Notes under the pieces: model-generated
What the model was told of the DNA's origin: nothing
The model's input: only the letters and a program-made list of their open reading frames with translations
Databases searched by the model: none
Source of the DNA: Unio delphinus
Lineage: Eukaryota; Mollusca; Bivalvia; Unionida; Unionidae
Assembly: GCA_029339505.1 (NCBI GenBank)
Contig: JAQISU010000233.1
Span: forward strand, 2,092,001 to 2,156,000
Length of the DNA: 64,000 nucleotides
Direction of reading: 5' to 3'
In this document: one piece after another, positions 1 to 12,324 of the stretch
Position numbering within the stretch: position 1 is the stretch's first letter
Layout: each line of letters opens with the position of its first letter
Program-made: the position numbers and the translations under genes

Positions 1-3000
1 TCCTGAACGTGATAATTTCTCAGCAGCTTAGAGGATATCCAGCGCAACAAACTCGAAAAAATATCTTGACTGCATTGCTCGTATTATGAACATTGTTAAT
101 GACTTTGCTAATATCTCGCACATATAATACTTGCGAGGGATTGAACATAACATTCAACTGTAATCATATAACTACAAAATATTTTGTGGTAATATAACAT
201 TATGATATGATGATTTTACTATTGAATATTCCAGGACAAGTATATGTTTTCAAGGCTGAGATTCATTTACGAAAATAAAAATTTAAAATAGATTCTTTTG
301 AAATTTATTATTTATTCTTGGGATATAACAATTATATGTTATATAGTAATAGACGTAGGAGGGGGGGGGGGTAATATACCGCGTAGGGGAGGGGGTAAGT
401 GATAGGTGGCTAATGGCAGGGGGGTAATATACCGGGGGGGGGGGTAATTTCCTAGACCTAAAACCGGCTTAGTTGGCACTACATTTTGTGTTTTTTCTCC
501 AAAGGTATTCCAGGGACTTAGGATTGAACTCGAGCTGTACGTTATACTATTTCGTTCAATTTTGTCAACAGTTTAAAATGCAAGTTACACGTACCGTATC
601 CCAAGTTTGTATCTGTGCTTAAAATTGCAGTAATACAGGTGTGGTAGTTGGAGAAAAAATATAGCATAAGGTACTTCAGGATGAAATTGTTCATTGCAAG
701 AATAACTACTCATCTAGGTATTTGCCCTTTTTAAATTCAGAGTACGTACGACTAATTCAAAGTTATGCAATGACTATATCTTTACCTACGGATGTTTCTA
801 TTGGAAGGTGGTTTGTAGTACATTTAATCACTTGTACTGTTTTTAATGGCCATGTCATTCGATGATGACTGAAATATACTACACAGGGACTTATTATATG
901 CGGCTTGAAATCAATATATGATATTATAAATTCGTATGGTTGTAGGGATTGAGCTATTATAACTAGTTCAACCTTTAATTTTACTTAAATAACGACATAA
1001 GTATGTAACCAATATAATATAACAAATATAATATAATAATGTGAGAGATGCACAGGTCGGACTTTTCACTCCACTCCCTTTCCTAAGTCAGTCAGCGTGG
1101 ATGCATCAAACCTAATAAACAATCACGTACCCGCATATGATAATGTACTAAACTATTTTTCAACACATGCTGTGTTTTCTTCCTTTTTTTCTTTTGCAAT
1201 TAATAATACAATTGAAGCTTATTACAAATCATCAGGGTAGGTTAATGCTAATCAAATCTCGCAAAATGAACACATGATATAATCAAATTGTCGTTTCTGT
1301 ACTTGGTTGATGCTTCTACGTTTCTAATACGTCTCATTTGCGACTTACGACCTAATGAATCACCAAAAGTCTTGTACCAACACAGAATACTTGGAAGTGT
1401 GCTTGGAGGTAACATGATCAATCATGGTCTCAGAACAAATAGCTCTTTTAAAAGTAATAACCAAAGTTTCAAGGGCATTTTCAATAAAGTCCGATTTTAA
1501 GCATATTCATTCGGTCAGCATTTCCTTGCCATTGTACATAACCTGACTGGTTTAAATTTTCAAATAATGAACTAAAAGATAAACCTAATTGAAAACTGTT
1601 GTGGTCATTTTAGGAACAAGCCCCATAACAATGTGTTCCTTAATTATTTTTTCCATACTTGAGATTCTGCTTTAATTTGCCTTTTACTATGATCGATATT
1701 GTAAATAGTTATCTTATGAATTAAAATTAAACTCAAATTGAAATTGTGCCCCTCATAAAACTGAACTGACTCTTCGTTAAACAAGTATAATTATGCAAAT
1801 GCATCATTGGTATGGTTTCATAAAAGTACTGACACGTGAATATCAAAGTAATACGACACCAAGAAACATTTTAATATTAACAGAATTACGGAAATACAGA
1901 AAGGTTAACAAGATCGTCACAATGAATAAAAGTACTCGTTATAATAATAATAAAATCAGTTTATGAAAGTAATATAAATTAACAATCCTAACAACTTCAA
2001 TACGCGATAATCGTTTGTAGAAGAAAATTGTGTTATGCGTCATAAATGTTTGTAGAAGTTGGTCACTGTATCTGTAAAATGTTTAAAAACATATTTGACA
2101 TGAAAAGGAATATTCTTGCACTACAAAAATATCATAACCGAGTAAAGATTCAATACAATAAAAAAAAAATCAGAGATCGCAGACGACTAATATGGTCCTT
2201 GTCAACAAGATATTAGAAAATATCAACTATAAATAATCATAAATTATAATAATTTAACACAGTAAAACATAACAAATGTTTACGCAACTCTCTCAATATA
2301 GTACTAACCAGTTCTGCTTAGTATTATATACAATGCCTCGGCCATTGTTACAGCATAAAGGTACAAACGAAACCAAAAATGACTTCGTTCCTATCGTATA
2401 AATGACTTGGTTGACACCATTGATTTGGTGAAAAAGACTACGTTGACAATGTTCTAATTGTTGATTAGACTTCATTGATACTGTTAATATCTTTTTTAAA
2501 AAAAGACTCCAATGACACTGTTGATAAGAATTTATTTCCCTTACAGTTTCTTATTCTGCTAACTATACGTGTTCTTACTTTTATCTTCAATGTACAGGGG
2601 CCCCGAGTCTATCTCCGTTACGCATTTTTACCATCATACTGCTGTCTGCGTGGATTCGAGTCTAAGATTCGGCCAATGTTGATATTTGAGAAAGCTTGTT
2701 TGTATAGTCTATCATGTGCTGAAAAATGACTTTACAACAACAACAACAACATTTCAATGTAGACGTTTTAGTTCGTACATAAAAATGATTTGTCATTTCT
2801 TTAATACTTCTCTGTCCGAAATTTTTTAAACTATTGAAATATTGAACATATATAAGTGGAAGTTTCATGATAGGCCTGATAAAATTCTATGATAATTAGA
2901 CTTTGTAACTCACTTTAAATATCCTGTACACATTCACTTCGTGCATTATGTAATTATCTGAATGCGATTCAGTGCCGACACGAGACTCGCTGATCAGTTT

Positions 3001-5040
3001 TCCCCAAATCACTGAAACACAGAAAAAATTGTATAGGGTAATCTTGAAACTCAAAAAGGATCATTACAATTTACTTGAGTAATTTGAATTTCCCTTCATT
3101 ATGTATTTATTTACAATGTTTTCAACGAATACTTACAATTGAACACAAAGTCAAAAAGATTAATGTATGTATCTTCGTTTAAAAGATTTTCTGTTTTAAC
3201 AACTTGCATGGTGCAAAGACCAAAAACCAATGATTGTTGGAACAATTACCTGACATCATATTTGAGACAGACTATTTAAGTCTTGAGGGTGGTATTTATT
3301 ATTTATTTACTTTAACAAACTGTATCGTGCTTTCGCTTGGCTTCAACAATCTTCTTTTTGATCACCTATAATGATAGAATCCCCCTAATAGTCAAAGTAT
3401 TGGTTGAAACTATAAATTACCTGGAGCTAAATATAACCAATTATGCCAACCCCGTATTTGTTCAATTAAATGAGGAGTCTATTCTGTGCTTCATGTGCAT
3501 AGTTGTAATGATCTCTCTATAATCTTATCTAAGAGTCTGATACGTTATAGTTCTAGATTTCAGCTTTTCGTGTTGTTTTGCAAATTCTCTAATCTGCCCA
3601 TGATGTGAATCATAAGTAGCTAGTCTGACACTTACAGTTTTCAAAATATGCTTGAATGTTACCCTGGTATTTATGAGTGTTTCATACTGACTGCACGCGT
3701 AGAAGTTGGAAATAAAACCAGCAAAGGTTTGTAAAACGTAATAAACAATATAATTATTAAAGTTAGAATTTAAAGTGGTATAGGAGCTGATCAGTTTTAA
3801 AAAATGAATCTTTTGTAATTCTTACGGTTTATGAAGTAAACGTTCCTTATAGATATCAAACGCGGCAATGTACTTGTTCTCCAAGATATGTGACGTTGTC
3901 AAGATGGCATTATTTATAATTCCATTGAAACATGTACAACAAATCTAAAATAATATTATTTCCCAAATAATGGAAACATTCTCATTTTATAGAATTGTCC
4001 AAACAAATGTTGTATTTCTTCCCTCGAGTAATGTCTACACACCATATTAAACAGTATTGCTGGCGTACAAATGTAACATTAATAATGTGAATGGCTCCAA
4101 AATGGAAATGAAAACAAATTGCTATCTTTTCTCTTTGATATAAATTGAGCTCATGGTATAGTAATCTTATTTACGTCAACTATGACTATTCATATTATAT
4201 AAGCAAATGAATGCCATTTCTGAATCCTTCAGCCAAATAAACGTATCAATAACAATACATCTATTCTAAAAATTAGATATTTATTAACAAAGGGAGAATG
4301 AAAACAGCGTAAATCACGAAAGCCCAAACACAAGTTATCAGATTTCATGTTACAATTTGTTTCACAGCTATTCTTAAGATGAATTACTTGCTTAATGTTT
4401 CATATATTTATATAATATATTTTATAACAATGACTACCATAACATTGATATATAATTCTTGCTTGCTCAAGATTCGCTGCTAAAAGAGAAATCTCGACGA
4501 TTTAGCCTAATTTAATGGATCTGGGATACTAAGTTAACCCGTTGTAATAAACAGTCAACTATATGGATTCGAAATTAGTATAATTTTAGTAGTAGTCATA
4601 TAAAGTGGACAACTGGCTGTCAGCTTGATATTATATTTTGATATCGAATGCTATATAGCAGCAACGACTTAGTTGAAGTGGTTATAGTAATAAGAGAAAC
4701 AGTGGAGTATAAGAAATATTACACTCCCTTAATTCTATCAAACGATTACGACCCGGAACGTTATATTTATCTTCAAAACTCTTCTCATGATTCATATTTT
4801 GTGATTTTCATAATTTCAAATGTCCCAAACGTTCACTACTTATTTGACCAACCTGTTTTACTCTGATTATGTCACATACTTTCTCTCAATCGACGAGTCC
4901 AACAATACACCGCAGTTACATGGATGAACGACGATAACCAATGATACTATGCTCAGCATCGCTAAAGAAAAAATTCCATTCCTATTGCCATTTGTAATTT
5001 GAGAAAAAATGTGAATCCTATATTACTTACTTAAAATTTA
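1..5040. other. AT-rich host sequence with no recognisable gene
   Basis: This stretch is strongly AT-rich and the open frames on both strands are short and of low complexity. I saw no conserved domain, tRNA or repeat family. Later exons of the TIMP-like gene at 5047-5169 could lie here on the minus strand, but I could not identify them. The only structured part is the G-rich block at 358-444. Confidence 0.6.
358..444 (+). repeat. G-run block, two imperfect units
   Basis: Two runs of 11 G (361-371 and 434-444) flank shorter G runs, and the string GGTAATATACCG occurs twice about 53 bases apart. The arrangement could form G-quadruplexes on the plus strand. It may also be a simple-sequence expansion or hard to assemble accurately. 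Confidence 0.6.
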
Positions 5041-5046
5041 ACAAAC

Positions 5047-5169
5047 CTGCTTTGTTTTCTGCAGGGCACATAGCGCTCAGCCAGTCTGGCTCTTGACACT
5101 CACAGGCCAATATCACTTGAATATACATCAACAGTACCAGCAGAGATAGGAGGAACATTACTGGACTGT
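5047..5169 (-). CDS. TIMP-like secreted protein, first coding exon (partial)
   Basis: On the minus strand a splice acceptor (…TTAACAG, ending near 5170) leads into ATG at 5158-5156. The 37 codons start with a strongly hydrophobic signal peptide ending …VILA, followed by CEC and a third cysteine. The spacing C1-x-C3-x9-C13 directly after the signal cleavage site is that of the N-terminal metalloproteinase-inhibiting edge of TIMPs. The exon ends in phase 1 at a GCAG|GTTTGT donor (5046-5045). The rest of the gene should lie to the left but was not found. A different small cysteine-rich secreted protein cannot be excluded. The signal peptide and splice sites are clear; the family call rests on cysteine spacing alone. 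Confidence 0.45.
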
Positions 5170-5654
5170 CTGTTAAATATCAGCCATTCAAAACACATTA
5201 TCCGATAATTAATCTAAGGATGTAACAAAATGCTAAAGTTGAAACATAGCACACATATTTATGTTCTAAGCCATCATATAAAGACAACACTGTTACATTA
5301 TACAAGTCGCATTCTCATAACAGTTGTCCACAAAATTTGTTAACAAATAAAGCTTTGAAACAAGTCTTCATTCTAAGTTGTAATATGTTATGTGAATTGT
5401 ATTATGTATGTATCCTGTTTTGAAGAACACTCAAACGAGAGGCAAATAATTGTAATTCATTTTCCAAGCAAGATACAATTGTAATATTCTGGTGTCCATC
5501 ACATTAAATGAATGATTCAAAATATTCTTAATTTCTAGCTTCCTAGCACCTTTAGAAAAAATTATTCATTAATAAATATTGTGTATTTACACACAATTAA
5601 TTATATATATGCTTGAAAGGACGAAAATTATTGCAAAAGTAAAATGAAGTTTAC

Positions 5655-5760
5655 CTTTCCACAGCTGACGAGTGCTACGACTTTCTGTTTGCACCATTCT
5701 TGAAACAAGAAACGATCTGTTTCAATCGATATTTTGTGCTGAAATGCTGGCGTTTATATA
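5655..5760 (-). promoter_or_regulatory. TATA box and 5' exon of the TIMP-like gene
   Basis: TATATAAACG on the minus strand (5760-5751) is followed by about 70 bases ending at a good splice donor, AAAG|GTAAAC (GT at 5654-5653). Joining it to the acceptor at 5170 gives a conventional two-exon start with a mostly untranslated first exon. The transcription start is inferred at about 5725. Confidence 0.45.
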
Positions 5761-5944
5761 GCCCCAAATAATATGTACAAGAACCCAAGTCTTAATGGTC
5801 AAATGACGGATAGTATTTATCAAACCCGATATGAACCGTGGCCTCAGTCCTCATGATATTGTTGTCGGACATAAATAAAAGGTGAACTGTGTGCTAAGTT
5901 GTAATTTAGTCTCAATACAATGAAACGATTGAGTTCAAAAAATT

Positions 5945-6046
5945 ATGCAAACATACTTGGTCATATTACTTGTTTTTGTTTACCTAGGGTGGGGATTATC
6001 TTTACCAATCTCTTCTGAAGAGGAAATAAAGAGAGTCAATCAGTTA
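5945..6046 (+). CDS. Possible signal-peptide exon, divergent from the TIMP-like gene
   Basis: ATG at 5945 opens a hydrophobic leader followed by a polar stretch (SLPISSEEEIKRVNQ), which looks like a secreted-peptide start. ATAAATAAAAGG at about 5871-5882 could be its TATA element. The frame then runs into the (CATA)n array, so the real exon must end before it, or the ORF is not expressed. There are no homologues that I recognise. Confidence 0.25.
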
Positions 6047-6149
6047 TACATACATACATACATACATACATACATACATACATACATACATACATACATA
6101 CATACATACATACATACATACATACATACATACATACATACATACATAC
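6046..6149 (+). repeat. (CATA)26 microsatellite
   Basis: About 26 uninterrupted copies of a four-base unit. The same frame reads through it as a Tyr-Ile-His-Thr repeat, which should not be taken as protein. Confidence 0.95.
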
Positions 6150-6249
6150 CATTCCTCAACAAAATATATAATCATTATGATGACAAGAAGAACGAATTAA
6201 ACACGGAAAACTACGTAATTATATTCGTTATTGATGATAATTATTAGGA

Positions 6250-7285
6250 TTTATATTATGCGATCAAAACTATTATATTTTTTCTCTTTGTAATTGTATA
6301 ATACAATTAAGATATAATGACAATATTGGGTTGGTGTATGCGATGGTAACAGCAGCATATGTAGTAGTTGTGGTAGTTGTAATCATTTTAGTGTAGTACA
6401 TATTATACATATTTCTAAAAACTATTACCCCAATGTTTACAATCACTATACAAATCTTCTCGATTCTCTTCCTTTTCTTAAAGTGTAAAAATTTTAATCT
6501 AATTGTCTAGCTGCTTATATGCTACAAGTTTGTTTTCAACGCCTAAGTCATATGAGTTCCTCCTCTGAAAGCAATAGGCATTGGGGGGTAGAGGCTACGT
6601 GCATAGCGACGAGTACTGCGAACATGAGAATGAAGAAACAGTACTGGGCTATCCTTTATACATCAGCGAAATTGTACAAAAACATCATAATATATTGAGA
6701 TTATCTCACTTAAAATTATGCTTTGAAAAACTTCTTAATCCACTGCAATAAACTTTTCAAGTACTTGCTTGATAATAGACATATATATTGAATAGACAAA
6801 AACAACGATATATAACTACTGGAATACAACTTGAATAACCAATATGTGATTTTCAGTGTTATTTCTAAAATTTAAATACAAACTCAAATAAAAGTGATGA
6901 AATAATCGGAATAAATATTAAACGATTTTCTTTTTTTTTCTCTGAATAAAATTAAAGTAATAGAAACCTAAACATTTACTAACGATTGCTCTCTTATCGA
7001 CCTTATCATATTCAAGCCATTATTATATAAACACAGTCAGTTCCACTAATAATAAGTATGAATGAGTTTGCCTTTTCTCATGTCACAGCACATGTACGCC
7101 AAACTTGCATGGCTGAAACGGATGACAATCTATGGACAAAAAGAGTATAGTGTTGATTCAATGTATGGTGCTTAAATCAAATAACCATTTACGAGTAACC
7201 AACTTGTCATTTTAACTTTACATAGGGCTTAGTAAGCTTCCTAATTAAAATTAAGTTGAAACGTATTCAGCTTTGCAGCGATTTA
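6250..7285. other. Host flank of element 1, no gene seen
   Basis: AT-rich sequence without a recognisable gene, up to the left inverted repeat of element 1. Confidence 0.5.
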
Positions 7286-7399
7286 CAATCTGAGGCTTCC
7301 ACCAAATAGTAAAAAAAGGCGTCCACGGAGTGAACTAACGTTTCCTCATAAATCTTCGATTTTCGACGACGCCATGGTTGTTGTCGCGCCCCCTCTCCT
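7286..7399 (+). repeat. Left terminal inverted repeat of element 1
   Basis: Starts CAATCTGAGGCTTCC, continues through an A-run, GGCGTCCACGGAGTG and CATGGTTGTTGTCG. The reverse complement of 31148-31272 matches this block nearly base for base in the same order, which identifies the pair as element ends. Confidence 0.85.
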
Positions 7400-7430
7400 A
7401 CTATGTGGTTAACTGAATATTTTTACGATT

Positions 7431-8811
7431 TCACAAATAAACTAATTTGTAAAACCCCACTTCGTAGATCAATCAGATTATTAGATTGGTCAGTGAGTTT
7501 GAAATTAATTCTCGTTAAAGAACATTATGACACCGCATAAAGATTGGATTAGTTGGGTCTTCAATTATTAGAAGCCCTGGAGGAGCTGTTGGAGCAAATG
7601 AATATAAAATATATCCCTGCTGAGCTTGATTTGATCGCTCGAGATTTATCTGATAGCTTCCTTCGATGACATCACACACTAAATTCAATACAATCACCGA
7701 GGATATATTGACGTTGAACGGCGCGATATGCCTACCATCACCATCTGGGTCGTTATTATATGTCAAGATAGTTGGACCATTGTTTTGTTGTCGATGTGCT
7801 GTAAATATCGTATTGAATTTTTCATCAATGAGATCATTAACGGATTTTTTCAGTTTATTTGCGTTATACCCAACAAACTTGAAATTCGGTAGATCAGCTT
7901 CTGTTATATTGTATGCAGTTAGAAAATGTTGTTTAGAGTGATTAATGCTGTCATCGCGGTGATTAATTATTACTTGAATTACTCGCTGGTTGATATATTC
8001 CATGTCGGATGCAAGTTGATTTAATATTTCTACCCGCGTGATGATTTCACTGTGATTAGACTCATTGAAAGCTTGTTGTAGTTGTTGTAGCTGTTGACTG
8101 TGTTTTTGATTGATTTCTCTAAAATACTCAATAATTCTTCTATGGTCAATATTTATATATGTGATTGATTCTGGAGTCTGTCCAACCTTAAATCTCCAAA
8201 AAGCGGAATCCCAATCAACAAAATTAAAATAACTACCCGGCAGTGATGATTTTTTTTATATCACTGAGGTGTTCTCTATTTAGTAATTTCATGGTATGAT
8301 TGTTTATCTGTAAGATAATCAGATTTGTGTGGTTCGCGTGGGGGTGGTATTTCAGGCCATCCTAGTACAGTTCTAATAGAACTCTGATTGATATCTACAA
8401 CATACCCGGGTGAGTTTATCTCTATCGCAGATGATAGTGTCGGTTCGTGAACTGTTATAGCGATTTTCGATTAATATTTTTTATTTTCCGTTGTAATTCG
8501 TTATTGATTTGCTCAATTTGATATGACCCTGTTGGCAATAAAACAACGTTCCAGTCTGGAGTTCCGTCCTCCTTATTTTTATTCGCAAACACTAAAGAAT
8601 TGTTCGGTTGTTGACCACCAAACGCTACAGACCTAATATTAGGCCAACTGTGATATACCCGTAATTTTGCCAGTGCTATCTCCTTCACGGGAATCGGAGT
8701 CGGGAAATTCACACTGAATTCAGGATTGGTTGAGATTATTGAAATCATGCTTGTTCTCAACGGGTTGGTATTTTCTGCTATTCGTTGAAGTAGTTCTTGA
8801 GATGTTGTCAT
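7431..8811 (-). pseudogene. Penton/minor-capsid-like protein, cassette copy A
   Basis: The N-terminal part (8811-8455) has PTPIPVKEIALAKLRVYHSW and a GSYQIEQIN segment. After a frameshift near 8460 the frame continues through VHEPTLSSAIEIN and VLGWPE. A later part (8003-7515) carries the LVCDVIEGSYQ and TAPPGLLI segments. The order (jelly-roll-like N half, a GSY-then-LGF/LGW step, a PPG turn and a final β segment) resembles the penton-like proteins of Polinton-type elements. At least two frameshifts and several stops break it. Copies B (10440-11804) and C (34095-35431) are same-strand paralogues and D (32890-33403) is an inverted one. A virion vertex or attachment role is inferred. Confidence 0.65.
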
Positions 8812-8819
8812 TGTTGTTA

Positions 8820-9289
8820 TTATTATTATCCCGCTCTAATTTCGATGTCGTTGACGTGTACAACTGAACCATTCTTGAAAACTCGCTATCTGATATTAAT
8901 ATATCATCGAGTGACGAGGAAATCATCGAGGATAATTACGAGTACGCAGGTGATACAACATGAAATTAAATTACATAATCGTGCAGTTTGCTCTGGCTGC
9001 ACGACGACAGTTCTTTTGTTATTCCGGTTAATATACCCGCAATTGAGCTACCGCAGAAATACAAATTTGAACTACGACCGGAGCAATCGCTGTAACAGAT
9101 GCGAGTATTATTCCGGTTCCGGTAATTACACCACTTACCGAGTACACGGTAACATCAATTGCGTTGATTCTTCGTCGGTATTTTTTTTATTTTTGTTTGA
9201 TATTCCTCAGTGAGAGTTTTGAGTTTAGATTGAAATTCTCTCATCTGATCATAGCGATATTGAGATGATGAAATCATCGGTGTTGTCAT
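8820..9289 (-). pseudogene. Small membrane/coiled-coil protein, cassette copy A (decayed)
   Basis: ATG at 9289. The decayed frames match copy B (11815-12282): a short helical N-terminus with repeated charged residues, then a hydrophobic stretch ending in an SKL-like tail, then an acidic C-terminal helix (SSSLDDILISDSEF, about 8926-8880) that lies just upstream of the penton-like gene. Several stops are present. It is recognised mainly by alignment with copy B. Confidence 0.5.
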
Positions 9290-9327
9290 TGTTATTTTTT
9301 AAAACGAAGGCGTTTTCAATTACGATT

Positions 9328-10095
9328 TCAATTAAGTTGTTTACTTAAATCCGCTACGAATTCCACATACCATGATACTGAAACCCTGGCTAAATTTCTG
9401 TCAGTGGATGTTATCGTGAACTGTTCAGATATATCCTTGTCGATGATTGTTGATATCGCATTGTTGACTCCAGATGAACTCGATCTTGAAATATTAAATT
9501 GAGTCGGCGACACTGTTGTTAATCGATTAATACCTTTGACGGCTGCAGTGACATGTAAATGTTGTTTGTAGGAGTCCGCGCACATGATCCGTGTTGAATC
9601 GTGTATACTACGTTGTTGGTTCACTCATGAGGAATTTTTGTTTTTTCGATGACGCTTGTCATCCTCGCTGCATCAACTTTCATTGCCTCGATGAAGTTTT
9701 TCATCTCATCGATGAATTTCTTAATATCAAGTAGTTTTATGTCAAGTTTATCGAATGTGGTTCCAAGAAATTTATCTACAATGTTTTCACGAAACGTTGA
9801 AAACTGTTTTACATGCTCTTCATATTTGGATTGAAGTGTTGCAAATTCCAACATAGAATTTGTTATCTCTATGAGTTTCGGTGTGGTCACTGGTTGATTA
9901 CCAAAATTTCTGCTACGTATTTATCAATGTTGTCTACGATGGATTTTTGTAATTCAGTAAATTTATTAAACGTATTTATATGATCATCATACCTATCGCT
10001 AAGTAATTTTAATGAATTCGCTGAGGATACGTAATTGTTATCAAGTGATAATATTGTATCTGTAATTGTTGAAATATTTACACCCGGTTATTAGT
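9328..10095 (-). pseudogene. Fibre-like protein, cassette copy A (5' truncated)
   Basis: A helical shaft (9890-9621: repeated KFLGTTFDKLDIKL and KKFIDEMKNF-type heptads) joins by frameshift a β-rich head domain (9624-9328). The head has HVTAAVKG, the SSSSSGVNN turn and a WYVEFVADLSKQLN C-terminus shared exactly with copy B. The N-terminal tail is missing because the frame runs into the internal repeat at about 10100. The trimeric-fibre role is inferred from the coil-plus-head layout and position beside the penton-like gene. Confidence 0.6.
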
Positions 10096-10129
10096 AAAGA
10101 GGATGAATCCTACAACTTTTTTAAAAAAT

Positions 10130-10345
10130 TCATTTTAACCATCCTTTTGTCAATCTGAGGCTTCCTTCACTTTTTGCCTTCTTTTTGATAAAAAAGTTTA
10201 AATCGTCCTTTTGTCAATCTATGGACACTTTTTACAGGCGTCGACGAGACAATCTGAGGTTTCCTTAAAATTGTTAGCAATTTAAGCGTAAAAAGCGTCG
10301 CTGAAAATCTTCGAATTCAACGACGCCAACGTCGTCGTCGTTCAC
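10130..10345 (+). repeat. Internal copy of the element-1 terminal repeat
   Basis: CAATCTGAGGCTTCC recurs at 10151-10165 and with one change at 10250-10264. It is followed by GGCGTCGACGAG-type sequence and an ending in CGACGCCAACGTCGTCG. Orientation is the same as the left terminal repeat. It directly precedes cassette copy B as the left repeat precedes copy A, so A plus its repeat looks like the end of a second element copy or a tandem duplication of the terminus. Confidence 0.7.
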
Positions 10346-10439
10346 CCTCGTTTCTGCTATGATTTATCATCACCAAAATATTTTTTACGATGAAAATCAT
10401 TTACGATGAAAATCATTTATGATGAAAGTCCTAGGACTT

Positions 10440-11804
10440 TACAAACAGACTGATTTGTAAAACCTCGCCTCGTAGATCAATCAGATTATTAGATTAGTCA
10501 GTGAGTTTGAAATTAATTCTCGTTAAAGAATCATTCTGACACGGCATAAAGACTGAATTTGTTGGGTCTTCAATTATTAGAACCCTGGAGGAGCTGTTGG
10601 TGAAAATGAATATAAAATATATCCCTGCTGAGCTTGATTTGATCGCTCGAGATTTTTTTGATAGCTTCCTTCGATGACATCACACACTAAATTCAATGCA
10701 ATCACCGAGGATATATTGACGTTGAGTGTCGCGATATGCCTAACACCACCATCTGGGTCGTTATTATATTTGAGGATAGGTGTTTGGGGTTGTATCACAG
10801 TAAATATTTTATCAATAACATCATTAACAGATTTTTTTAGTTCGTCTACGTTATGTCCAAGAAACTTGAAAACGGGTAGATTGGCTTTTGTTATGTTATC
10901 TAGTGTTAGAAATTTTGTTTAGAAATATTTTTCGTGTCAGTTTGTATAATTACTTTAATTATTTTCATGTGAATATATTCCATGTCGTATACAAGCTGAT
11001 TTAATATTTCAATTCGTTTAATAATTTCGCGCTGATTAGACTCACGAAAAGCCTTTTGTAGTTGTTGTACTTGTTGACTTTTTTCTTGATTGATCTCTTT
11101 AAAATACTCAATAAATTTATTTTGTTCAATATCTGCATAATCCGTTTCTGGATTCGAATCGATAAGAAATCTCCAAAAACCGTAATTGATATTAGGGTAG
11201 AAAATAATATTAGCTTGCAGTGTTGATTTTTTTTATATTTAGGAGGTCTTTTCGTAATGATGGAGTAAATGCATGGTATGATCGTTCATCTGTGGTAAAA
11301 TCGGATCTTTTTGGTTTTTGTCCAAGTGGACTTTCAGGCCATCCTAGTACAATTCTAATAGAACTCTGATAAATATCCACGACATACCCGGGAGAGTTTA
11401 TCTCGATCGCCGATGACAGCGTTGGCTCATGAACTGTTATAGCGATTTTCGATTCTTTTCCGGTGATGGATTTTATTCTACGCGTTATTTCAGCGTTAAT
11501 TTGTTCAATTTGGTATGACCCAGTTGACAACGAAACAACGTTCCAGTCTGGGGTTCCGTCTGGTTTATTTTTATCACGCAAACACTAAAGAATTATTCGG
11601 TTGTTGAGCACCAAATGCTACCGATCTGATATTAGGCCAGCTGTGATATATTCTTAATTTTGCTAACGCAATTTCCTTAACGGGAATCGGAGTCGGGGAA
11701 TTCACATTGAATTCAGGCTTGGTTGAGGTTATTGAGATCATGTTTGTTTTCACCGGAGTTGTGTTCTCCGCTATTTGTTGAAGCAGTTCTTGCGGTGTTG
11801 TCAT
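10440..11804 (-). pseudogene. Penton/minor-capsid-like protein, cassette copy B
   Basis: ATG at 11804 begins MTTPQELLQQIAENTTP. The N-terminal part (11804-11574) overlaps by frameshift a second part (11581-11210) that carries GSYQIEQIN, VHEPTLSSAIEINSPGYVV and VLGWPE. The C-terminal part (10798-10577) has LVCDVIEGSYQ and TAPPGF. Layout and strand match copy A, with the middle region (about 11200-10800) degraded. About 75-85% identity to copy A by eye indicates a fairly recent duplication. Confidence 0.65.
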
Positions 11805-11814
11805 TGTTGTTATT

Positions 11815-12282
11815 GTAATTATATTTCTCTAATTTCGATATTGTTGACTAGTACAATTGAACAATTGCTGAAAATTCGCTATCTTATATTGTTGTATCGT
11901 CAAGCGACGAGGAAATCATCGAGGATAATTGCGAGTATTCGGTTGATGCAACATGAAATTTAATAACATAATCGTGCAGTTTACTCTGGCTACACGATGA
12001 TAGTTTTTTTGTTATTCCGGTTAATACATCCGCGATTGTAGCCACCGCAGAAATGCAAATTGGAACTACGACCGGAGCAATCGCTGTAACAGATGCGAGT
12101 TTTATTACGGTTCCGGTGATTACTCCAGACACCGAGTACACGGTAACATCAAGCGCGGTGATTCTTCGTCGGTATTATTTTTTTTTCATCTGATACTCAT
12201 CATTGAGCGTTTTGAGTTTAGTTCGAAATTCTCTGACTTGATCATAGCGATATTGAGATGATGAAATCATCGGTGTTGTCAT
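11815..12282 (-). pseudogene. Small membrane/coiled-coil protein, cassette copy B
   Basis: ATG at 12282. A polar helical N-terminus (Arg/Lys-rich) is followed from 12141 by two adjacent hydrophobic segments (SGVITGTVIKLASVTAIAP, then VPICISAVATIADVL). A lysine-rich link and an acidic helix (SSMISSSLDD) come next. A stop near 11884 interrupts it. The layout of N-terminal helix, membrane hairpin and C-terminal helix is one I have seen in proteins beside Polinton-like integrases and pentons; its function is unknown. Confidence 0.5.
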
Positions 12283-12324
12283 TGTTATTTTAAAATCATT
12301 TATGATTTCAATTGAAACTAATTT

